From Erwinia aphidicola (lineage in GTDB: Bacteria; Pseudomonadota; Gammaproteobacteria; Enterobacterales; Enterobacteriaceae): a stretch of DNA of 64,000 nucleotides. The stretch covers positions 3,720,001 through 3,784,000 of the forward strand of contig NZ_JAMKCQ010000001.1 of NCBI RefSeq assembly GCF_024169515.1. The letters are read 5' to 3'. The position numbers and the translations under genes are program-made. Of this stretch, positions 44,531-55,233 are shown one piece after another. Each line of letters opens with the position of its first letter. Positions within the stretch are counted from its first letter, which is position 1. The notes beneath the pieces are model-generated. The model was given only the letters and a program-made list of their open reading frames with translations. It had not been told where the DNA came from and did no database searches.

Positions 44531-46531
44531 GTGAGCATGGATATCAGCGATTTTTACCAGACGTTCTTTGATGAAGCCGACGAATTGTTGGCGGACATGG
44601 AACAACACCTGTTGGGTCTTGACCCGCAGGAACCAGATTCGGAACAGCTTAACGCTATCTTCCGTGCGGCCCATTCGATTAAAGGCGGAGCGGGTACCTT
44701 TGGTTTTACTGTATTACAGGAAACCACGCATATTCTGGAAAACATTCTCGACGGTGCGCGACGCGGCGAAATGCAGCTGAGCACCGATATCATCAACCTG
44801 TTTTTGGAAACCAAAGATATTATGCAAGAACAGCTGGATGCGTATAAGACTGCCTCGGAACCCGATGCGGCGACGTTTGCCTATATCTGTCAGGCGCTGC
44901 GTCAGCTGGCGCTGGAAGCGAAAGGTGAGGTTCCGGCCCCTGCGGTGGCGACTGACGCTGCTCCGGCTGTGGCGGTTGCTGCCAGCGGTCTGCGGATCAA
45001 ACTGACCGGCCTGAAAGCGGGCGAAGCCGACCTGATGCTGGAAGAACTGGGCAATCTGGGTACGGTTTCCGCAGCCGTTAAGGGCGAGAACACGCTCGAA
45101 GCCTCACTGGATTCCTCAGTGGGTAAAGACGATATCGTCGCGGTGCTGTGCTTCGTTATCGACGAATCGCAAATCAGCTTCCCGCAGGCCGAGGTGGTGG
45201 ATATCAGCGCTGCGGCTGCTGCTCAGCCGGTGGCTGAACCAGTGGCTGCGGTTACCAGCGCCGAAGCGGAACTGGCCAGCGTGAGCGAGATTGCTCCGCT
45301 GAAGCGCGAAGCGGCGAAAAAGCCTGCTGCCCCGAAGGTGAATGAATCAACCAGTATTCGCGTAGCGGTTGAGAAGGTCGATCAGCTGATCAACCTGGTT
45401 GGCGAACTGGTCATTACCCAGTCAATGCTGGCGCAGCGCTCCGGCGAGCTGGACCCGGTCAATCATGGCGACCTGCTGAACAGCATGGGCCAGCTGGAGC
45501 GCAATGCGCGCGACCTGCAGGAGTCGGTGATGTCGATTCGTATGATGCCGATGGAGTATGTTTTCAGCCGCTTCCCGCGTCTGGTGCGCGACCTTGCCAG
45601 CAAGCTGGGCAAAGAAGTCGAACTGACGCTGATGGGCAGCTCGACCGAGCTGGATAAGAGCCTGATCGAACGCATTATTGACCCGTTAACGCACCTGGTG
45701 CGTAACAGCCTGGATCACGGGATTGAAACGCCGGAAAAACGCCAGGCAGTCGGCAAGCACGCGGTGGGCAACCTGACGCTGTCAGCGGAACACCAGGGCG
45801 GCAACATCTGCATCGAAGTGACCGATGACGGTGCCGGTCTGAACCGCGAACGTATTCTCGCCAAAGCGCTCTCTTCCGGCCTGCCGGTCAGCGAGTCGAT
45901 GAGCGACGAAGAGGTTGGCATGCTGATCTTCGCCCCGGGCTTCTCCACCGCCGAGCAGGTGACTGACGTCTCCGGTCGTGGCGTGGGCATGGACGTGGTG
46001 AAACGTAATATCCAGGAGATGGGCGGCCACGTTGAGATCTCCTCGAAGCAGGGCAAGGGCACAACGATCCGTATCCTGCTGCCGCTGACGCTGGCAATTC
46101 TGGATGGCATGTCGGTGCGCGTGGCCAACGAAGTGTTTATCCTGCCGCTGAATGCGGTGATGGAATCCCTGCAGCCGCTGGCGGATGACCTGAAAGCGCT
46201 GGCGGGCGGTGAACGCGTGCTGGAAGTGCGCGGCGAATATCTGCCGCTGGTTGAGCTGTGGAACGTCTTTGAAGTGCAGGGTGCGAAAACCGAAGCGACG
46301 CAGGGCATTGTGGTGATCCTGCAGAGCGCCGGTAAACGCTACGCGCTGCTGGTTGATCAGCTGATTGGCCAGCACCAGGTGGTCGTGAAAAACCTGGAAA
46401 GCAACTATCGCAAAGTGCCGGGTATCTCCGCCGCCACCATCCTTGGCGATGGCAGCGTGGCGCTGATTGTAGACGTCTCTGCACTGCAGTCTCTGAACCG
46501 TGAAAAGCGTGTGGCGGGAGCCGCAGCCTGA
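44531..46531 (+). CDS. cheA: Chemotaxis histidine kinase CheA
   Basis: 666-residue cytosolic kinase. P1 with phospho-acceptor His48 (RAAHSIKGGAG), P2 CheY/CheB-binding domain around 155-225, an Ala/Pro-rich linker, dimerisation P3 (about 265-330), ATP-binding P4 (HLVRNSLDHGIE, DDGAGLN, GRGVGMDVVK) and CheW-like P5 to the end. The start is GTG (44531), giving MSMDISDFYQTFFDEADELL as in E. coli, where the start is also GTG. Confidence 0.97.
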   Translation: MSMDISDFYQTFFDEADELLADMEQHLLGLDPQEPDSEQLNAIFRAAHSIKGGAGTFGFTVLQETTHILENILDGARRGEMQLSTDIINLFLETKDIMQEQLDAYKTASEPDAATFAYICQALRQLALEAKGEVPAPAVATDAAPAVAVAASGLRIKLTGLKAGEADLMLEELGNLGTVSAAVKGENTLEASLDSSVGKDDIVAVLCFVIDESQISFPQAEVVDISAAAAAQPVAEPVAAVTSAEAELASVSEIAPLKREAAKKPAAPKVNESTSIRVAVEKVDQLINLVGELVITQSMLAQRSGELDPVNHGDLLNSMGQLERNARDLQESVMSIRMMPMEYVFSRFPRLVRDLASKLGKEVELTLMGSSTELDKSLIERIIDPLTHLVRNSLDHGIETPEKRQAVGKHAVGNLTLSAEHQGGNICIEVTDDGAGLNRERILAKALSSGLPVSESMSDEEVGMLIFAPGFSTAEQVTDVSGRGVGMDVVKRNIQEMGGHVEISSKQGKGTTIRILLPLTLAILDGMSVRVANEVFILPLNAVMESLQPLADDLKALAGGERVLEVRGEYLPLVELWNVFEVQGAKTEATQGIVVILQSAGKRYALLVDQLIGQHQVVVKNLESNYRKVPGISAATILGDGSVALIVDVSALQSLNREKRVAGAAA

Positions 46532-46555
46532 CAATAACTGATTAAGGGTAGCATT

Positions 46556-47053
46556 ATGACTGGAATGGCCACTGTCACTAAACTCGCCGGCGAAACCGTG
46601 GGTCAGGAGTTCCTGGTGTTTACGCTGGGTGATGAAGAGTACGGGATTGATATCCTCAAGGTGCAGGAGATCCGCGGTTACGATCAGGTCACGCGCATCG
46701 CCAACACCCCGGCGTTTATCAAGGGTGTAACCAACCTGCGTGGCGTAATCGTACCGATTATCGACTTGCGTATTAAGTTTGCCCAGCCGGACGTCGACTA
46801 TAACGACAACACCGTGGTGATCGTGCTGAATCTGGAGCAGCGCGTGGTGGGCATCGTGGTGGACGGCGTGTCTGATGTGCTGTCGCTGACGCAGGATCAG
46901 ATCCGTCCTTCCCCGGAATTTGCCGTCACCATGTCTACCGAGTATCTGACCGGTCTGGGCGCGCTCGGTGAGCGTATGCTGATTCTGGTCGACATCGAGA
47001 AGCTGCTGAGCAGCGAAGAGATGGCGCTGATGGATACGCTGCGCAGCGCATAA
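46556..47053 (+). CDS. cheW: Chemotaxis coupling protein CheW
   Basis: 165-residue SH3-like coupling protein linking receptors and Che[21 protein letters not shown], the receptor-binding [13 protein letters not shown] and [20 protein letters not shown] are near identical to E. coli CheW. It closes the motAB-cheAW operon at a terminator. Confidence 0.97.
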   Translation: MTGMATVTKLAGETVGQEFLVFTLGDEEYGIDILKVQEIRGYDQVTRIANTPAFIKGVTNLRGVIVPIIDLRIKFAQPDVDYNDNTVVIVLNLEQRVVGIVVDGVSDVLSLTQDQIRPSPEFAVTMSTEYLTGLGALGERMLILVDIEKLLSSEEMALMDTLRSA

Positions 47054-47075
47054 TATTCAGCAATAACGATTGCGT

Positions 47076-47111
47076 AAGGGGTGGCCGTATTTTGGGTCAC
47101 CCCTTTTTTTT
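47076..47111 (+). terminator. Terminator after cheW
   Basis: AAGGGGTG (47076-47083) pairs with CACCCCTT (47098-47105) and runs into eight T. It ends the motAB-cheAW transcript before the receptor genes. Confidence 0.85.
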
Positions 47112-47192
47112 GCAGTGATACCCCACATTGCTTTGCCTTAAGTGCCGGGAGGAGAGGGCTAAGATCTTTTAGTTACTTAACTTTGCGCAGCA

Positions 47193-47219
47193 TAAAGTTC
47201 TCCGCCGGGGAACCGATAC
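47193..47219 (+). promoter_or_regulatory. FliA (sigma-28) promoter of receptor gene 1
   Basis: TAAAGTTC, 11 bases, ACCGATAC. It agrees with TAAAGTTT-N11-GCCGATAA at 13 of 16 positions, 44 bases before the start codon. Confidence 0.8.
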
Positions 47220-47262
47220 CATTAGACGTTATTCTATTCATCATACATACCAAGGGTTTCTT

Positions 47263-48924
47263 ATGTTCACGCGGATTAAAGTCGTCACCAGCCTGATTAT
47301 GGTTCTGGTGATTTTCGGCACGTTACAGTTAGCTTCTGGCGGCTTGTTTATCAATGCGCTGACTCACGATAAAAACAGCTTTGCGGTATCTCAGGCCGCC
47401 AGCGATAACGTGGCGCTGTTTACCGACGCCTGGGTCACGCTGAACCAGACGCGCATTACGCTCAACCGCGGCATGCTGCGCCTGCAGAGCGAAGCGGCCA
47501 ACTCGGGCAGCAGCGCCTCCCTGAAGATGCTCAGTGACCAGGCCAAACAGCAGCTTGCGCTGGCGGCTAAAACTTACGCCGCTTATCAGGCCCTGCCGGA
47601 AACGCCGGGCATGAACAGTCAGCTGGTTGAGCGCCTGGAGCAGAGCTATGACGTTTACGTGCAGACGCTGACGCAGATGATCCAGCTGATGGATGACAAA
47701 CAGCTGGATGCGATGTTCAAAATGAATATCGAAGCGAAGCAGAAAGTGATGCAGAGCACCTATGTCCAGTGGCGTGACCAGCAGGCAACGTTGAGCAAGC
47801 AGGGCGCGGCGCAGAACGAGAAAGCCTACGAGCAGATGCTGTGGCTGATCTCTGGCGTTATGATTCTGGTGGTGGCGCTGATCGTGCTGTGCTGGTATGG
47901 CCTGCGTAACATCTTGATCCGCCCGCTGCAAAGCAGCATTGCGCACATCAGGAGTATTGCAGAGGGTGACCTGACGCAAAATATCGTTGCGGTCGGGCGC
48001 AACGAAATGGCGCAGCTGGCGAACAGCCTGCATGAGATGCAGCAGGCGCTGGTGAAGACCGTCAGCGTCGTGCGCGATGGTTCAGACGCGATTTACACCG
48101 GCGCCAGCGAAATCTCTGCGGGTAATAATGACCTGTCAGCGCGCACTGAAGAGCAGGCTGCCTCGCTGGAGCAGACCGCTGCCAGCATGGAGCAGCTGAC
48201 CGCGACGGTGAAGCAGAATGCTGAGAACGCCCGCCAGGCGTCACAGCTGGCGCTGAATGCCTCCGAAACGGCACAGAAGGGTGGCCGGGTGGTCGATGGC
48301 GTGGTGAAGACCATGAACGATATTGCCGGGAGCTCGAAGAAAATTGCCGATATTATCAGCGTTATTGACGGTATCGCTTTCCAGACCAATATCCTGGCGC
48401 TGAATGCCGCGGTGGAAGCGGCCCGTGCCGGGGAGCAGGGGCGTGGCTTTGCGGTGGTGGCGGGCGAAGTGCGTAACCTCGCCCAGCGCAGCGCCCAGGC
48501 GGCGAAGGAGATCAAAGGATTGATCGAAGACTCGGTAGCGCGCGTCGATACCGGCTCACAGCTGGTCGGCAGCGCGGGTGAAACCATGACCGATATCGTC
48601 AATGCGGTGACCCGCGTCACCGATATTATGGGCGAAATCGCTTCGGCTTCTGATGAGCAGAGCCGCGGCATCGACCAGGTCGGCACCGCCGTCACCGAGA
48701 TGGACCGCGTGACGCAGCAGAATGCCTCGCTGGTGGAAGAGTCCGCCTCGGCGGCCGCCTCGCTCGAAGATCAGGCCAGCCGTCTGACCCAGGCGGTGGC
48801 GGTGTTCCGCATTGCGCGCCAGCAGGCGGCCCCGGTTGCCGTGCTAAAGCGCCCGCTGCTGAATAAGCCCAGCGCTAAGCCCGCTAACCCGGTGAGCAAC
48901 GACGGTCATTGGGAAACGTTTTAA
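47263..48924 (+). CDS. Methyl-accepting chemotaxis protein 1 (Tar-like)
   Basis: 553 residues. Helix 1 (about 8-30), a four-helix-bundle ligand domain (about 35-188) with [12 protein letters not shown] where Tar/Tsr place the amino-acid-binding Arg, helix 2 (about 190-212), HAMP, then the long signalling hairpin with the tip [20 protein letters not shown] and [20 protein letters not shown]. The C-terminus HWETF is the CheR/CheB tether. The ligand domain is more diverged than in the next two receptors; ligand unknown. It has its own FliA promoter. Confidence 0.94.
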   Translation: MFTRIKVVTSLIMVLVIFGTLQLASGGLFINALTHDKNSFAVSQAASDNVALFTDAWVTLNQTRITLNRGMLRLQSEAANSGSSASLKMLSDQAKQQLALAAKTYAAYQALPETPGMNSQLVERLEQSYDVYVQTLTQMIQLMDDKQLDAMFKMNIEAKQKVMQSTYVQWRDQQATLSKQGAAQNEKAYEQMLWLISGVMILVVALIVLCWYGLRNILIRPLQSSIAHIRSIAEGDLTQNIVAVGRNEMAQLANSLHEMQQALVKTVSVVRDGSDAIYTGASEISAGNNDLSARTEEQAASLEQTAASMEQLTATVKQNAENARQASQLALNASETAQKGGRVVDGVVKTMNDIAGSSKKIADIISVIDGIAFQTNILALNAAVEAARAGEQGRGFAVVAGEVRNLAQRSAQAAKEIKGLIEDSVARVDTGSQLVGSAGETMTDIVNAVTRVTDIMGEIASASDEQSRGIDQVGTAVTEMDRVTQQNASLVEESASAAASLEDQASRLTQAVAVFRIARQQAAPVAVLKRPLLNKPSAKPANPVSNDGHWETF

Positions 48925-48935
48925 TTCCGTATCCC

Positions 48936-49107
48936 AAACGGGTCGGGCATGCCCGACCCCTACACGTAATACGTAGGGTCGAGGCATGCCCGCCCCCTAC
49001 ACGTAATATGTAGGGCCGAGGCATGCCCGACCTCTACACGTAATATGTAGGGCCGAGGCATGCCCGACCTCTACACGTAATACGTAGGGTCGAGGCATGC
49101 CTCGACC
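48936..49107. repeat. Tandem array of GTAG palindromes, 37-bp period
   Basis: Five units starting at 48936 (degenerate AAAC), 48973, 49010, 49047 and 49084. Each unit is GTAGGG, a palindrome around GGCATGCC, then CTAC, with the spacer ACGTAATAC or ACGTAATAT. All starts are exactly 37 bases apart. It lies between receptor genes 1 and 2. Confidence 0.93.
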
Positions 49108-49126
49108 TTAATCCATCCCAGCGCCA

Positions 49127-49153
49127 TAAAGATCCCCCCGCGATTGCCGATAA
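49127..49153 (+). promoter_or_regulatory. FliA promoter of receptor gene 2
   Basis: TAAAGATC, 11 bases, GCCGATAA: perfect -10 and near-perfect -35, 32 bases before the start codon. Confidence 0.88.
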
Positions 49154-49184
49154 CAGCAGCCTTAACCGATTAATAAGGAACATT

Positions 49185-50846
49185 ATGTTTAAGCGTATGA
49201 AGGTCGTTACCAGCCTGATAGTGGTGCTGGCATTTTTTGGTTCATTACAGTTAATCACCGGCGGCCTGTTCTTCCAGGCGCTGAAAGGCGACAAAGATAA
49301 TTTCGCCGTCTCCCAGCAGCTGCGGCTGCAGCAGTCCGCCCTCAACCAGTCCTGGATCGCTCTGATTCAGGCACGTAATACCCTCAACCGTTCCGGGATC
49401 CGCTACATGCTGGATGCTAATCATATGGGCAGCGGCGACAGCGTTAAACAGCTGCTGGCGGCGGCGCAGGAACAGCTCAATATCGCAGAGAAAAGCTACG
49501 CCACCTGGGACTCTCACCTGTCGCAACAGGGCAAAAGCGCCGAAAACGTGCGCGCTATTCAGGAAAACTACCGCATCCTGCACGACGCGCTGGCGCAGCT
49601 GATCCAACTGATGAACGACGGCAAGATTAGCGAATTCTTCGATCAGCCAACCCAGCGTTATCAGGATGGTTTCAGCCATGCCTATAACAGCTGGCTGAGC
49701 AAAAACGATGCGCAGGCGCAGGCCGGTGCGGACCAGAATCTGCATGCCTTCAATCAGGCGATCTGGGTGCTGGTTATCGTGCTGGTGGTGTCACTGCTGG
49801 CAATTGGCGGGGTGTGGAGCGGCATCCGTCATATCCTGCTGCTGCCGCTGCAGAGCAGCATCGGTCATATCCGGCGTATTGCCAGCGGCGATCTGACGCA
49901 GCCCATTACCGTAGAGGGGCGTAACGAGATGGCGCAGCTGGCCGCCAGCCTGCAGCATATGCAGCAAGAGCTGGTGCGCACCGTCAGCGTGGTGCGCGAC
50001 GGCTCTGATGCCATCTTTACCGGCGCCAGCGAAATCGCCGCCGGCAATAACGACCTCTCTGCGCGTACCGAACAGCAGGCCGCCTCGCTGGAGCAGACCG
50101 CGGCCAGCATGGAGCAGCTGACCGCCACGGTGAAGCAGAACGCCGAGAACGCCCGCCAGGCCTCACAGCTGGCGTTGAGCGCCTCTGAAACCGCACAGAA
50201 GGGCGGCAAAGTGGTGGATGGCGTGGTGAAAACCATGAACGACATCGCCGGCAGTTCGAAGAAAATTGCCGATATCACCAGCGTCATCGATAGCATCGCC
50301 TTCCAGACCAATATTCTGGCCCTCAATGCCGCGGTAGAAGCGGCGCGTGCCGGGGAGCAGGGGCGCGGCTTTGCCGTGGTCGCGGGCGAAGTACGTAACC
50401 TCGCCCAGCGCAGCGCGCAGGCGGCGAAGGAGATCAAAGGACTGATCGAAGACTCGGTATCCCGCGTCAACACCGGCTCGGTGCTGGTGGAGAGCGCCGG
50501 TGGAACCATGAGCGATATCGTCAATGCGGTGACCCGCGTCACCGATATCATGGGCGAAATCGCTTCGGCTTCTGACGAGCAGAGCCGCGGCATCGACCAG
50601 GTCGGCACCGCCGTCACCGAGATGGACCGCGTCACGCAGCAGAATGCCTCGCTGGTGGAAGAGTCCGCCTCGGCGGCCGCCTCGCTCGAAGAGCAGGCCA
50701 GCCGACTGACCCAGGCGGTCGCCGTGTTCCGCATTGCGCGCCAGCAGGCGGCCCCTGCTGCCGTGCTAAAGCGCCCGCTGCTGAATAAGCCCAGCGTTGA
50801 GTCCGCTAACCCGGTGAGCAACGACGGTCATTGGGAAACGTTTTAA
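49185..50846 (+). CDS. Methyl-accepting chemotaxis protein 2 (Tsr-like)
   Basis: 553-residue receptor with the same layout as receptor 1. The ligand domain resembles Tsr: [15 protein letters not shown] with the binding arginines, and [14 protein letters not shown] near the end of the bundle. From about residue 250 the signalling domain is almost identical to the other two. It ends in HWETF. Serine or a related amino acid is a reasonable ligand guess. The promoter and flanks are duplicated with gene 3. Confidence 0.94.
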   Translation: MFKRMKVVTSLIVVLAFFGSLQLITGGLFFQALKGDKDNFAVSQQLRLQQSALNQSWIALIQARNTLNRSGIRYMLDANHMGSGDSVKQLLAAAQEQLNIAEKSYATWDSHLSQQGKSAENVRAIQENYRILHDALAQLIQLMNDGKISEFFDQPTQRYQDGFSHAYNSWLSKNDAQAQAGADQNLHAFNQAIWVLVIVLVVSLLAIGGVWSGIRHILLLPLQSSIGHIRRIASGDLTQPITVEGRNEMAQLAASLQHMQQELVRTVSVVRDGSDAIFTGASEIAAGNNDLSARTEQQAASLEQTAASMEQLTATVKQNAENARQASQLALSASETAQKGGKVVDGVVKTMNDIAGSSKKIADITSVIDSIAFQTNILALNAAVEAARAGEQGRGFAVVAGEVRNLAQRSAQAAKEIKGLIEDSVSRVNTGSVLVESAGGTMSDIVNAVTRVTDIMGEIASASDEQSRGIDQVGTAVTEMDRVTQQNASLVEESASAAASLEEQASRLTQAVAVFRIARQQAAPAAVLKRPLLNKPSVESANPVSNDGHWETF

Positions 50847-50857
50847 TTCCGTATCCC

Positions 50858-50965
50858 AAACGGGTCGGGCATGCCCGACCTCTGCACGTAATACGTAGGG
50901 TCGGGCATGCCCGACCCCTACACGAAATATGTAGGGTCTATGTAGGGTCGAGGCATGCCTCGACC
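50858..50965. repeat. Second, shorter GTAG palindrome array
   Basis: Units begin at 50858, 50895, 50931 (truncated to 11 bases) and 50942. The left flank (TTCCGTATCCCAAACGGGTC) and right flank (CATAAAGATCCCCCCGCGAT) match those of the array at 48936-49107, showing that gene end, array and promoter were copied together. Confidence 0.9.
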
Positions 50966-50984
50966 TTAATCCATCCGAGCGCCA

Positions 50985-51011
50985 TAAAGATCCCCCCGCG
51001 ATTGCCGATAA
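50985..51011 (+). promoter_or_regulatory. FliA promoter of receptor gene 3
   Basis: TAAAGATC, 11 bases, GCCGATAA, identical to that of gene 2, 33 bases before the start codon. Confidence 0.88.
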
Positions 51012-51044
51012 AACACAGCAGTAGCTATCCAACTGGGGAAAGGT

Positions 51045-52724
51045 ATGTTCAAGAGTATGAAAGTGGTAACCAGCCTGGTGCTGGTTTTGGTTTTATTTGG
51101 TGCTTTACAGTTGATTTCGGGCGGGCTGTTTTTCCAGTCTCTGAAAGGAGATAAGGAAAACTTCGCGCTGACTCAGCAGATTCGCCTGGAGCAGGCCAAT
51201 CTTACCGCCGCATGGATAGCACTGGTTCAGACACGTAATACGCTTAACCGCGCCGGGATCCGCTATCAGCTGGATGCCAGCAATAACGGCAGCGGCGCCA
51301 CCATTCCGGAACTGGTGGCGCTGGCGAAAAGCCAGCTGACCACCGCGGAAACGCAGTTTGCGGAGTACACCAAAGAGTTACCGCCGGATGTCGTGGCACT
51401 GCCGCACGTTCAGGCCGTGAGCGAGCACTACAAAATCCTGCATGACGCGCTGGTTGAGCTGAGCGACATGCTGGCCAAAGGTGACTTCAAAGGGTTTGTC
51501 GACCAGCCTACTACCGGTTTCCAGAACGGTTTTGAAGCGGCCTATGACAACTGGCTGAAGAATACCGATGCCCTGCTGTCGGCGGGTGCCGAGCAGAACG
51601 AGCGCGCATATCACCAGGCTATCTGGGTGCTGCTGATTATTCTGCTGGTCTCCGTCGCCACCATCGCGCTGGTGTGGACCGGTATCCACCACATTCTGCT
51701 GCGTCCGCTGAAGCAAAGCATCGAGCATATCCGCTGTATCGCCAGCGGCGACCTGACGCAGAGTATTGAGGTGACAGGGCGCAACGAGATGGCGCAGCTG
51801 GCCTCCAGCCTGCATCACATGCAGCAGGAGCTGGTAAAAACCGTTAGCGACGTGCGCGATGGTTCCGATGCCATCTTTACCGGCGCCAGCGAAATCGCCG
51901 CCGGCAACAACGACCTCTCTGCACGTACCGAAGAGCAGGCCGCCTCGCTGGAGCAGACCGCTGCCAGCATGGAGCAGCTGACCGCGACGGTGAAGCAGAA
52001 CGCCGAGAACGCCCGCCAGGCGTCACAGCTGGCGTTGAGCGCCTCTGAAACCGCACAGAAGGGCGGCAAAGTGGTGGATGGCGTGGTGAAAACCATGAAC
52101 GACATCGCCGGCAGTTCGAAGAAAATTGCCGATATCACCAGCGTCATCGACGGCATCGCCTTCCAGACCAACATTCTGGCCCTCAATGCCGCGGTAGAAG
52201 CGGCGCGTGCCGGGGAGCAGGGGCGTGGCTTTGCCGTGGTGGCGGGCGAAGTGCGTAACCTCGCCCAGCGCAGCGCGCAGGCGGCGAAGGAGATCAAAGG
52301 GCTGATTGAAGACTCGGTATCCCGCGTCAACACCGGCTCGGTGCTGGTGGAGAGCGCCGGAGAGACGATGACCGATATCGTCAATGCGGTGACCCGCGTC
52401 ACCGACATCATGGGCGAAATCGCCTCTGCCTCTGACGAGCAGAGCAAGGGCATCGACCAGGTCGGCACCGCCGTCACCGAGATGGACCGCGTTACGCAGC
52501 AGAACGCCTCGCTGGTGGAAGAGTCCGCTTCGGCGGCGGCCTCGCTCGAAGATCAGGCCAGCCGACTGACTCAGGCGGTCGCCGTGTTCCGAATTCGTAA
52601 AGAAAATGTCATCGCGGCCGTTAATAACAACAGGGGCAACGTTTCCCCGGTGCTGGCAGCACCCGCGGCGGCGCGTAAAGCGTTACCGGCAGCCAGTTCA
52701 GACGAGCATTGGGAAACATTTTAA
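51045..52724 (+). CDS. Methyl-accepting chemotaxis protein 3 (Tsr-like)
   Basis: 559-residue receptor. [20 protein letters not shown] in the ligand bundle is close to Tsr, as is [18 protein letters not shown] and signalling domains are nearly identical to receptor 2; the C-terminal linker differs ([20 protein letters not shown]) but the HWETF tether is kept. It precedes cheR by 149 bases with repeat DNA between, so cheRBYZ may be read from here. Confidence 0.94.
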   Translation: MFKSMKVVTSLVLVLVLFGALQLISGGLFFQSLKGDKENFALTQQIRLEQANLTAAWIALVQTRNTLNRAGIRYQLDASNNGSGATIPELVALAKSQLTTAETQFAEYTKELPPDVVALPHVQAVSEHYKILHDALVELSDMLAKGDFKGFVDQPTTGFQNGFEAAYDNWLKNTDALLSAGAEQNERAYHQAIWVLLIILLVSVATIALVWTGIHHILLRPLKQSIEHIRCIASGDLTQSIEVTGRNEMAQLASSLHHMQQELVKTVSDVRDGSDAIFTGASEIAAGNNDLSARTEEQAASLEQTAASMEQLTATVKQNAENARQASQLALSASETAQKGGKVVDGVVKTMNDIAGSSKKIADITSVIDGIAFQTNILALNAAVEAARAGEQGRGFAVVAGEVRNLAQRSAQAAKEIKGLIEDSVSRVNTGSVLVESAGETMTDIVNAVTRVTDIMGEIASASDEQSKGIDQVGTAVTEMDRVTQQNASLVEESASAAASLEDQASRLTQAVAVFRIRKENVIAAVNNNRGNVSPVLAAPAAARKALPAASSDEHWETF

Positions 52725-52773
52725 TACGTCACAATAAGGTCGGTCGGCCGAAATAGCCGGTCTGCCAGTTAAC

Positions 52774-52804
52774 GGGGCGACCGAAAAAGAGGGTCGACCC
52801 CTAC
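52774..52804 (-). repeat. Copy B of the 31-bp GTAG hairpin
   Basis: On the minus strand it starts GTAGGGGTCGACC, has loop CTCTTTTTC and closes GGTCGCCCC. It lies between receptor gene 3 and cheR. Confidence 0.75.
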
Positions 52805-52873
52805 AGTAGGGGCGGAGCGCTGTTGTGGTCCGCCCACGCAGAAACGTTGGGTTGAAGTTGGCAGGATGGCTAC

Positions 52874-53746
52874 ATGAAGAAAACGACGTTGTTAGCTCCA
52901 CCGGAAACCGCAACGCTGCTGTCACAGATGGTGCAGCGTCTGCCGTTATCCGATACGCACTTTAAGCGTATCAGTCAGTTGATTTATCAGCGAGCTGGCA
53001 TCGTCCTCGCCGACCACAAGCGGGAGATGGTTTATAACCGCCTCGTGCGCCGGTTACGTACGTTAAATATCGACGATTTTGGTCGCTATATGGCGCTACT
53101 GGAAACTGACCCGAACAGCGCGGAGTGGCAGGCATTTATCAATGCCCTGACCACCAACCTGACGGCCTTTTTCCGCGAGGCGCACCACTTCCCTATCCTG
53201 GCGGAGCACGCGAAGCGTCGCCCCGGCAGTTACAACGTCTGGTGTGCGGCGGCCTCCACCGGTGAGGAGCCTTACTCCATCGCCATGACGCTGGCCGAAA
53301 CGCTGGGCACCGGTCCGGGTAAATTCCAGATCCATGCCACGGATATCGACACTCAGGTGCTGGAGAAGGCGCAGTCCGGCGTCTACCGCCAGGAAGAGCT
53401 GCGCACGCTGTCACCGCAGCAGATGCAGCGCTTCTTCCTGCGCGGCACCGGCCCGCATGAGGGCATGGTGCGCGCGCGTCCGGAGCTGGCAAATATGGTG
53501 AGCTTTGCCCAGCTTAACCTGCTGGCTAACGACTGGGCGCTCTCCGGCCCGTTTGATGTGATTTTTTGCCGTAACGTGATGATCTACTTTGATAAAGAGA
53601 CGCAGGAGAAAATTTTACGGCGTTTTGTTCCGTTACTGAAACCAGGCGGCCTGCTGTTTGCCGGACACTCAGAAAACTTCAGCCAGATCAGTAAAGAGTT
53701 CTATCTGCGTGGCCAGACGGTCTATGGACTGACTAAGGAAAGATAA
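52874..53746 (+). CDS. cheR: Chemotaxis methyltransferase CheR
   Basis: 290-residue SAM-dependent enzyme that methylates receptor glutamates. N-terminal helical domain ([20 protein letters not shown]), SAM site [19 protein letters not shown], and [20 protein letters not shown]. The beta-subdomain that binds the WETF tether is present. It overlaps cheB by one base (TAATG). Confidence 0.96.
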   Translation: MKKTTLLAPPETATLLSQMVQRLPLSDTHFKRISQLIYQRAGIVLADHKREMVYNRLVRRLRTLNIDDFGRYMALLETDPNSAEWQAFINALTTNLTAFFREAHHFPILAEHAKRRPGSYNVWCAAASTGEEPYSIAMTLAETLGTGPGKFQIHATDIDTQVLEKAQSGVYRQEELRTLSPQQMQRFFLRGTGPHEGMVRARPELANMVSFAQLNLLANDWALSGPFDVIFCRNVMIYFDKETQEKILRRFVPLLKPGGLLFAGHSENFSQISKEFYLRGQTVYGLTKER

Positions 53747-54795
53747 TGAGTAAAATCAGAGTGTTGTGCGTTGATGATTCTGCCCTGATGCGTCAGCTGA
53801 TGACCGAGATTATCAACAGCCATGCCGATATGGAGATGGTGGCATCCGCGCCGGACCCGTTAGTGGCGCGGGATTTAATCAAGCAGTTCAACCCGGATGT
53901 GTTAACGCTGGATGTTGAGATGCCGCGGATGGATGGCCTCGATTTTCTTGAAAAACTGATGCGCCTGCGTCCGATGCCGGTGGTGATGGTCTCCTCCCTG
54001 ACCGGGAAAGGCTCTGAGATCACGCTGCGCGCGCTGGAGCTGGGGGCGGTGGATTTTGTTACTAAACCGTCGCTGGGGATCCGCGAAGGGATGCTGGCCT
54101 ACAGCCAGATGATTGCCGATAAGGTGCGTGCCGCTTCCCGCGCACGTCTGCACACCCGTGGCCCAACGCCCGCGCCGGTGATGCTGAAAGCGGGCCCGCT
54201 GCTGAGTAGTGAAAAGCTGATTGCGATTGGCGCGTCGACCGGCGGTACCGAGGCGATCCGCCACGTGCTGCAGCCGTTACCGGCCACCAGCCCGGCGCTG
54301 CTGATCACCCAGCATATGCCGCCAGGCTTCACCCGCTCGTTTGCCGAACGTCTGAACAAGCTGTGTCAGATCACGGTGAAAGAGGCGGAAGATGGCGAAC
54401 GTATTCTGCCCGGCCATGCCTATATTGCCCCGGGCGCGATGCACCTGGAGCTGGCGCGCAGTGGCGCAAACTACCAGGTCAAACTGAATGAAGGCCCGCC
54501 GGTGAATCGTCACAAGCCGTCGGTCGATGTGCTGTTTAACTCAGTGGCGCAGTACGCCGGTCGGAATGCCGTTGGCGTGATCCTGACCGGAATGGGTAAC
54601 GATGGGGCTGCCGGGCTGCTGGCGATGAATAAAGCCGGTGCCTGGACCATCGCCCAGAACGAAGCGAGCTGTGTGGTATTTGGTATGCCGCGAGAGGCAA
54701 TCGCCCTCGGGGGAGCCAGTGAAGTGGTGGATCTTCACCAAATCAGTCAGCACATGCTGGCAAAAATTAGCGCCGGACAGGCGTTGCGTATCTAA
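53746..54795 (+). CDS. cheB: Chemotaxis methylesterase/deamidase CheB
   Basis: 349 residues. Receiver domain with Asp56 ([12 protein letters not shown]), then the esterase domain with catalytic Ser in [13 protein letters not shown], His in THMPPGFT-like [10 protein letters not shown], and Asp in [10 protein letters not shown]. It removes methyl groups from receptors after phosphorylation by CheA. Translationally coupled to cheR. Confidence 0.97.
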   Translation: MSKIRVLCVDDSALMRQLMTEIINSHADMEMVASAPDPLVARDLIKQFNPDVLTLDVEMPRMDGLDFLEKLMRLRPMPVVMVSSLTGKGSEITLRALELGAVDFVTKPSLGIREGMLAYSQMIADKVRAASRARLHTRGPTPAPVMLKAGPLLSSEKLIAIGASTGGTEAIRHVLQPLPATSPALLITQHMPPGFTRSFAERLNKLCQITVKEAEDGERILPGHAYIAPGAMHLELARSGANYQVKLNEGPPVNRHKPSVDVLFNSVAQYAGRNAVGVILTGMGNDGAAGLLAMNKAGAWTIAQNEASCVVFGMPREAIALGGASEVVDLHQISQHMLAKISAGQALRI

Positions 54796-54834
54796 CAACG
54801 CGGTCCTCGCGAGCGACAAAAAACGGGAGTAAGT

Positions 54835-55224
54835 ATGGTCGATAAAAATATGCGGTTTCTGGTGGTAGACGACTTCAACACGATGCGTCGTATCGTCCGT
54901 AACCTGTTAAAAGAGCTGGGTTTCAACAACGTTGAAGAAGCAGAAGACGGCGTTGATGCGCTGAATAAGCTGCGCGCCGGGGGTTTTGACTTCGTGGTCT
55001 CTGACTGGAACATGCCCAATATGGACGGTCTGCAGCTGCTGCAAACCATTCGTGCGGACGCCACGATGAGCAAACTGCCGGTCCTGATGGTGACGGCGGA
55101 AGCGAAGAAAGAGAACATCATTGCTGCGGCTCAGGCGGGCGCCAGCGGCTACGTGGTTAAACCCTTCACTGCGGCTACCCTGGAAGAGAAATTAGGCAAG
55201 ATCTTCGAAAAACTGGGTATGTAA
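54835..55224 (+). CDS. cheY: Chemotaxis response regulator CheY
   Basis: 129-residue single receiver domain that binds the flagellar switch. Asp12-Asp13 region VVDDFNTM, phospho-acceptor Asp57 ([12 protein letters not shown]), Thr87 and Lys109 (YVVKPF) are all conserved. It lies 39 bases after cheB and 9 bases before cheZ. Confidence 0.98.
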   Translation: MVDKNMRFLVVDDFNTMRRIVRNLLKELGFNNVEEAEDGVDALNKLRAGGFDFVVSDWNMPNMDGLQLLQTIRADATMSKLPVLMVTAEAKKENIIAAAQAGASGYVVKPFTAATLEEKLGKIFEKLGM

Positions 55225-55233
55225 GGAGCCAAC

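Noticed and set aside
48936..49107. Regular repeats considered as a CRISPR array
   Set aside because: The spacers are identical 9-base sequences, repeats are palindromic GTAG units and there are no cas genes.
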